This document shows positions 38,110-41,027 of a DNA stretch of 41,027 nucleotides, piece after piece. The translations under genes were made by a program, and so were the position numbers. Source of the stretch: Phycisphaerae bacterium. GTDB lineage: Bacteria; Planctomycetota; Phycisphaerae; UBA1845. The stretch is from positions 1 to 41,027 of the forward strand of contig JAFGJQ010000309.1 in the NCBI GenBank assembly GCA_016929015.1, in the 5' to 3' direction. The notes under the pieces were generated by a model. That model worked only from the letters and a program-made list of their open reading frames with translations. It was not told where the DNA came from and did no database searches. Each line of letters begins with the position of its first letter. Positions within the stretch are counted from its first letter, which is position 1.

Positions 38110-41027
38110 CTACGGCGACCACACGTGGATGGTATTGTCTTCCTGCAGCACCAGTCCCACGTCGCAGAGCACCGTCCGGCGCACCCGCTCAAACTCACCC
38201 AGTTCCAGCACGCCGCCCGCCGCCGCCGGCCGGCCCCCCTCCGTCAGATCGAAGAAGTACGCCCGAAACCCCTCGTGCCCGGCTCGTCCGGGCCAGTGAA
38301 CGGCCACTACGTGTCGCTCGGCAACGAACCGATCCTGGAAGTTCGGGCGATCCACCCCGCTCATCTCCCAGAGCAACCGGCCGTCCAGGCTGTCCACTTC
38401 GCACACCTGACGCTCCGACGTCAGCAGCAGCCGTCCATCCACCAGATGAGCGCGCGGAGCGTCAAAGGCGCCGCGCACCGGTGAAGGGGCGGACCAGATC
38501 GGCCGGCCGGTGTCCAGGTTCACCTTCTCCAGCAACCCCGACGCCGTGGCAAAGCAGAGACCGTCCACGTCCGCACACACCGTCGCGGGGAGCACAACCC
38601 GGTCCAGCTTTCGCTGCCAGAGCAACTGGCCCGATGCCACGTCAAACGCGCAGAGATTCCGCGGCGTCACGGCAATGGCCTTGCCATCCAGCGACAGAGC
38701 GGATGCGACAACGGCCTCATTGACCGGCGGACGAAGCTGCCGAACACGTTCTCCGGTCCGGGCATCCAGCACTTCCAGCACCGGCCGGCCCAGGTTCGCC
38801 ACCCGCACGATTACCCACGTCTCGGATACGCTCACGTCGCCGACCGCTTCGTCCTCGATCTGCCGGCGCCAGACCACGCGCCCGTCGTGTACGTCCAGGC
38901 ACACCGTCTGTCCGTCCTCCTGCACGCAGACCAGCCGGTCGTTTCCGTATCCGAACGCACGAAACTCCGTGAACTGCTCGTGATCGGTGTTCGGGTCCAG
39001 CAGGTCGGCCGGATACACCCCGAACGCCCAGCGCACGGTGCCCGCCGCGGCGTCCACGGCCAGCACCTGGTGCCGCGTGCCCACAACGGCCACGTCGTCC
39101 GTGGCCAGCAGCAGCTCCGGCGCCATCCGGCACGGCGCCGGGTTGGACCAGACCGGCTGGTTCCCCGCGCCAAAGGCCTGAATGCCGGATTCCACGAAGA
39201 CGTAATACTGCCGCCACGACGTTCGCCGCGCATCGGCAAATCGGGGGGCCAGCAGCGTTACCTCCGAGGAAAACGTGCGGGGAGCCAGAGCGATCAACGG
39301 CGGACCCAGGGCCGGCCGCGGCGGTTCCAACGGTCCCCACTGCTCACGCAGGCGGTCACGGCACGCCGCAAAGTCGAGCCGCTCTCCGTCGACCTCGAAC
39401 CGGTACGACGGATACTGCCGGGCGCCCCGGACCGTCCAGCGGAACGCTGATTCCTGTCGTCCGTCCTGCACATATGCATCCACCAACGCCCGGATGACCG
39501 CGGGCATATCCACTGTCGTCGCGTAGCGGGCCAGCGCCGCGCGAAACGCCTCGGCCGCACCCGCCGCGTCGCCCCGGCTCGTCAGCAGTCGTCCCTTCTC
39601 CACCAGCGCCGTCCCGGCGGACTGTGCATTCGGATACGTTTCTGTCACGCGATCGAGCAGGCTGATGTCACCCGTGCGGCGGGCCGCCGCCAGAAGGTCC
39701 TGGGCCTTTTGCTCACACTCGGCATACACGTCCGGGCCGTGCCATTCGATCAGTCGCGCAACGTGCCGCCGCGCCAGCTCGCCGGCGGGCTCTGCCGCTC
39801 CCGCCTCCGCGGCCGACACGTGCTCGCGCAGCGAACGATCGGCAATCACCTGCTGATACAGCGCAACGGCCTCCCGAATCCGCCCCGCCGATTCATCCCA
39901 CGCCGCCCGGACAAATCGTAGCCGAACGTGAGCATCCGTATCGGGAGGCGTCTGGGCCGCAACCGCGAAAAGTCGGCTCAGCACGGCCGGGTCCGCGCCT
40001 TCGCGATCCTGAAGCCTGGCCACGAAACGCAGACTGTCCTCGAACAATCGACGCTTCACGCTCACGTCCATCGGCCCGGCAAACCCACCGGCCCGTCGCA
40101 CCGCCTCCTCCACGGCCGCTGCACCCTCCGCGTCACGGCCCAGCCGAAACGCAACGTCCGCCAGATCCAGTGCGGCACCGGGATCCTCCGGACGCGCATG
40201 GAACTCCGCCTCATGCCGGGCCCACACGTCCGCCCGCCGCGCGTAGACACGAATGCCGTCAAACGCGGCCACCACGAGTTGATCCGGCATCGGCAGCAGG
40301 TTGCCGCCCAACCCCTCGTCCCACGCAGTCGTTTCCAACTGACCCGTCGCCAGATCCACTCGGCACAGGCCGGCACTCGTCGGAATGAGCAGCTCCGTCT
40401 TTGTCAGCGCCGCATAGCCCGTCACCTCCGCTTCGGCCGGCCACGGCGCCGTCCACAGCAGGGCCGCCTCCCCCAGGTCGTAGCAGAACGCCTTGGCCGT
40501 CCCAATCCCGTACAGCCGCGACCCGCGCACGCCGACCACCGCCGTGGCGCCGGCCAGCTCGCTCCGCGGAACGGACTGCACCAGTCCGCCGCCGGAGCGG
40601 TCCAGCACCAGGAGGCTCTCGCAATCCAACGGCAACGCGATCAATCGATCCGCGACCCCGAACACGGGGCTGAACTGCCACCCGCCCAACACTTCGGCAC
40701 GAGCCCCCTGGCCGCGGCCCCAGTCCCGCCGCGACAGCGTGTCGTACGCGTGGACCCAGCAAACCTTTCCCCGATGCGGGCACACCGCCGCCACGACGCC
40801 GAGACTGCTCTCCACGTACAAAACGCCGTCCACCAGGCTCGGGATGGACGTCGTGTTCCGCTGCCGGCCATACTCGCCCGTGGACGCGCCGCACAGGTGT
40901 GCCTGGGACGTCAGACGGCCCGTCTCCGCTTCAAACCGGCAGAGAAGCGCGTCTTCAAACCCGAATGATCGCTGCCGTCGCACCACGACGTACACGTTGC
41001 CGCCCGTCACCAGCGGCGCCCCGTCGA
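38110..41027 (-). CDS. PQQ-type beta-propeller protein with helical middle region (partial)
   Basis: At least 972 residues; the frame is open through the right edge, so the N-terminus lies outside the window (the sequence at the edge, DGAPLVTGGNVYVVV, is itself a propeller strand). Propeller repeats with the tryptophan pattern occur in both halves: GKVCWVHAYD near the N-terminal side, and GTVRWAFGVYP, GRVVWRRQI, GQLLWQRKLD, GRPIWSAPS and GRLLWEMSG in the C-terminal 350 residues. Between them (about residues 270-560) is a helical region resembling degenerate TPRs (ALDLADVAFRLGRDAEGAAAVEEAVRRAGG, AGAAEAFRAALARYA). No PQQ-dependent dehydrogenase active site is evident, so this is more likely a BamB-like or planctomycete propeller scaffold than an enzyme. 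It is convergent with the transporter gene, 37 bases apart. Confidence 0.88.
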   Translation of the reverse strand, partial: DGAPLVTGGNVYVVVRRQRSFGFEDALLCRFEAETGRLTSQAHLCGASTGEYGRQRNTTSIPSLVDGVLYVESSLGVVAAVCPHRGKVCWVHAYDTLSRRDWGRGQGARAEVLGGWQFSPVFGVADRLIALPLDCESLLVLDRSGGGLVQSVPRSELAGATAVVGVRGSRLYGIGTAKAFCYDLGEAALLWTAPWPAEAEVTGYAALTKTELLIPTSAGLCRVDLATGQLETTAWDEGLGGNLLPMPDQLVVAAFDGIRVYARRADVWARHEAEFHARPEDPGAALDLADVAFRLGRDAEGAAAVEEAVRRAGGFAGPMDVSVKRRLFEDSLRFVARLQDREGADPAVLSRLFAVAAQTPPDTDAHVRLRFVRAAWDESAGRIREAVALYQQVIADRSLREHVSAAEAGAAEPAGELARRHVARLIEWHGPDVYAECEQKAQDLLAAARRTGDISLLDRVTETYPNAQSAGTALVEKGRLLTSRGDAAGAAEAFRAALARYATTVDMPAVIRALVDAYVQDGRQESAFRWTVRGARQYPSYRFEVDGERLDFAACRDRLREQWGPLEPPRPALGPPLIALAPRTFSSEVTLLAPRFADARRTSWRQYYVFVESGIQAFGAGNQPVWSNPAPCRMAPELLLATDDVAVVGTRHQVLAVDAAAGTVRWAFGVYPADLLDPNTDHEQFTEFRAFGYGNDRLVCVQEDGQTVCLDVHDGRVVWRRQIEDEAVGDVSVSETWVIVRVANLGRPVLEVLDARTGERVRQLRPPVNEAVVASALSLDGKAIAVTPRNLCAFDVASGQLLWQRKLDRVVLPATVCADVDGLCFATASGLLEKVNLDTGRPIWSAPSPVRGAFDAPRAHLVDGRLLLTSERQVCEVDSLDGRLLWEMSGVDRPNFQDRFVAERHVVAVHWPGRAGHEGFRAYFFDLTEGGRPAAAGGVLELGEFERVRRTVLCDVGLVLQEDNTIHVWSP

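Overview
The window looks like a chromosomal segment of a GC-rich planctomycete, most likely of the Phycisphaerae or a related lineage. The supporting signs are: a PEP-CTERM anchored exported protein; a prepilin-like protein with the H-X9-DG tail typical of Planctomycetes; exported proteins with repeated GACC cysteine motifs and a dockerin-like calcium loop; CxxCG...RCPECG zinc-ribbon membrane proteins; and the small basic protein of the Planctomycetes-Verrucomicrobia-Chlamydiae group. No phage, insertion sequence, CRISPR array or rRNA was seen.

Layout. 1-5300: exported and surface proteins on the plus strand (PEP-CTERM protein, small membrane protein, prepilin-like protein, lamin-tail/dockerin-like protein), closed by a strong terminator. 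5311-10600: minus-strand genes (SpoIIE/PP2C-type phosphatase, DUF192 protein, three membrane or membrane-anchored proteins). 10645-17633: a sugar locus. A GH31 enzyme and a GH52-like clan GH-O enzyme form a minus-strand operon, divergent from a xylose-isomerase-like enzyme. 17895-19933: two lipoproteins, one with TPR repeats. 20109-23951: a GH172 (DUF2961) enzyme in operon with a DASS/SLC13 transporter. 24105-24451: a degenerate, hairpin-rich repeat block. 24480-26539: a zinc-ribbon membrane protein and purD. 26731-26804: tRNA with anticodon CAT. 26894-28340: a lipoprotein and a small soluble protein. 28358-30755: a class I aminotransferase, the small basic protein, and a membrane protein with a C-terminal ligand-type domain.

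31003-35138 is the most interesting part. It is a compact type II fatty-acid/polyketide-like operon encoding a FabZ-like hot-dog protein with a changed catalytic residue, an acyl carrier protein with a long insertion, a FabZ-like protein with intact residues, a ketosynthase-like protein that has lost all three catalytic residues, and an intact ketosynthase. Each enzyme step is thus present as one apparently active and one apparently degenerate partner, as in KS/CLF and HadAB heterodimers. After a long terminator hairpin comes a POT-family transporter with about 400 extra soluble residues inserted before its last membrane helix. The window ends inside a PQQ-type beta-propeller gene.

Non-coding structure is also notable. 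A 27-nt REP-like hairpin lies directly behind the stop codons of two unrelated genes, one copy carrying a 27-nt insert. Two long stem-loops between GH172 and the zinc-ribbon gene differ by a compensatory base-pair change. Functions are inferred from sequence motifs read by eye. No database search was made.
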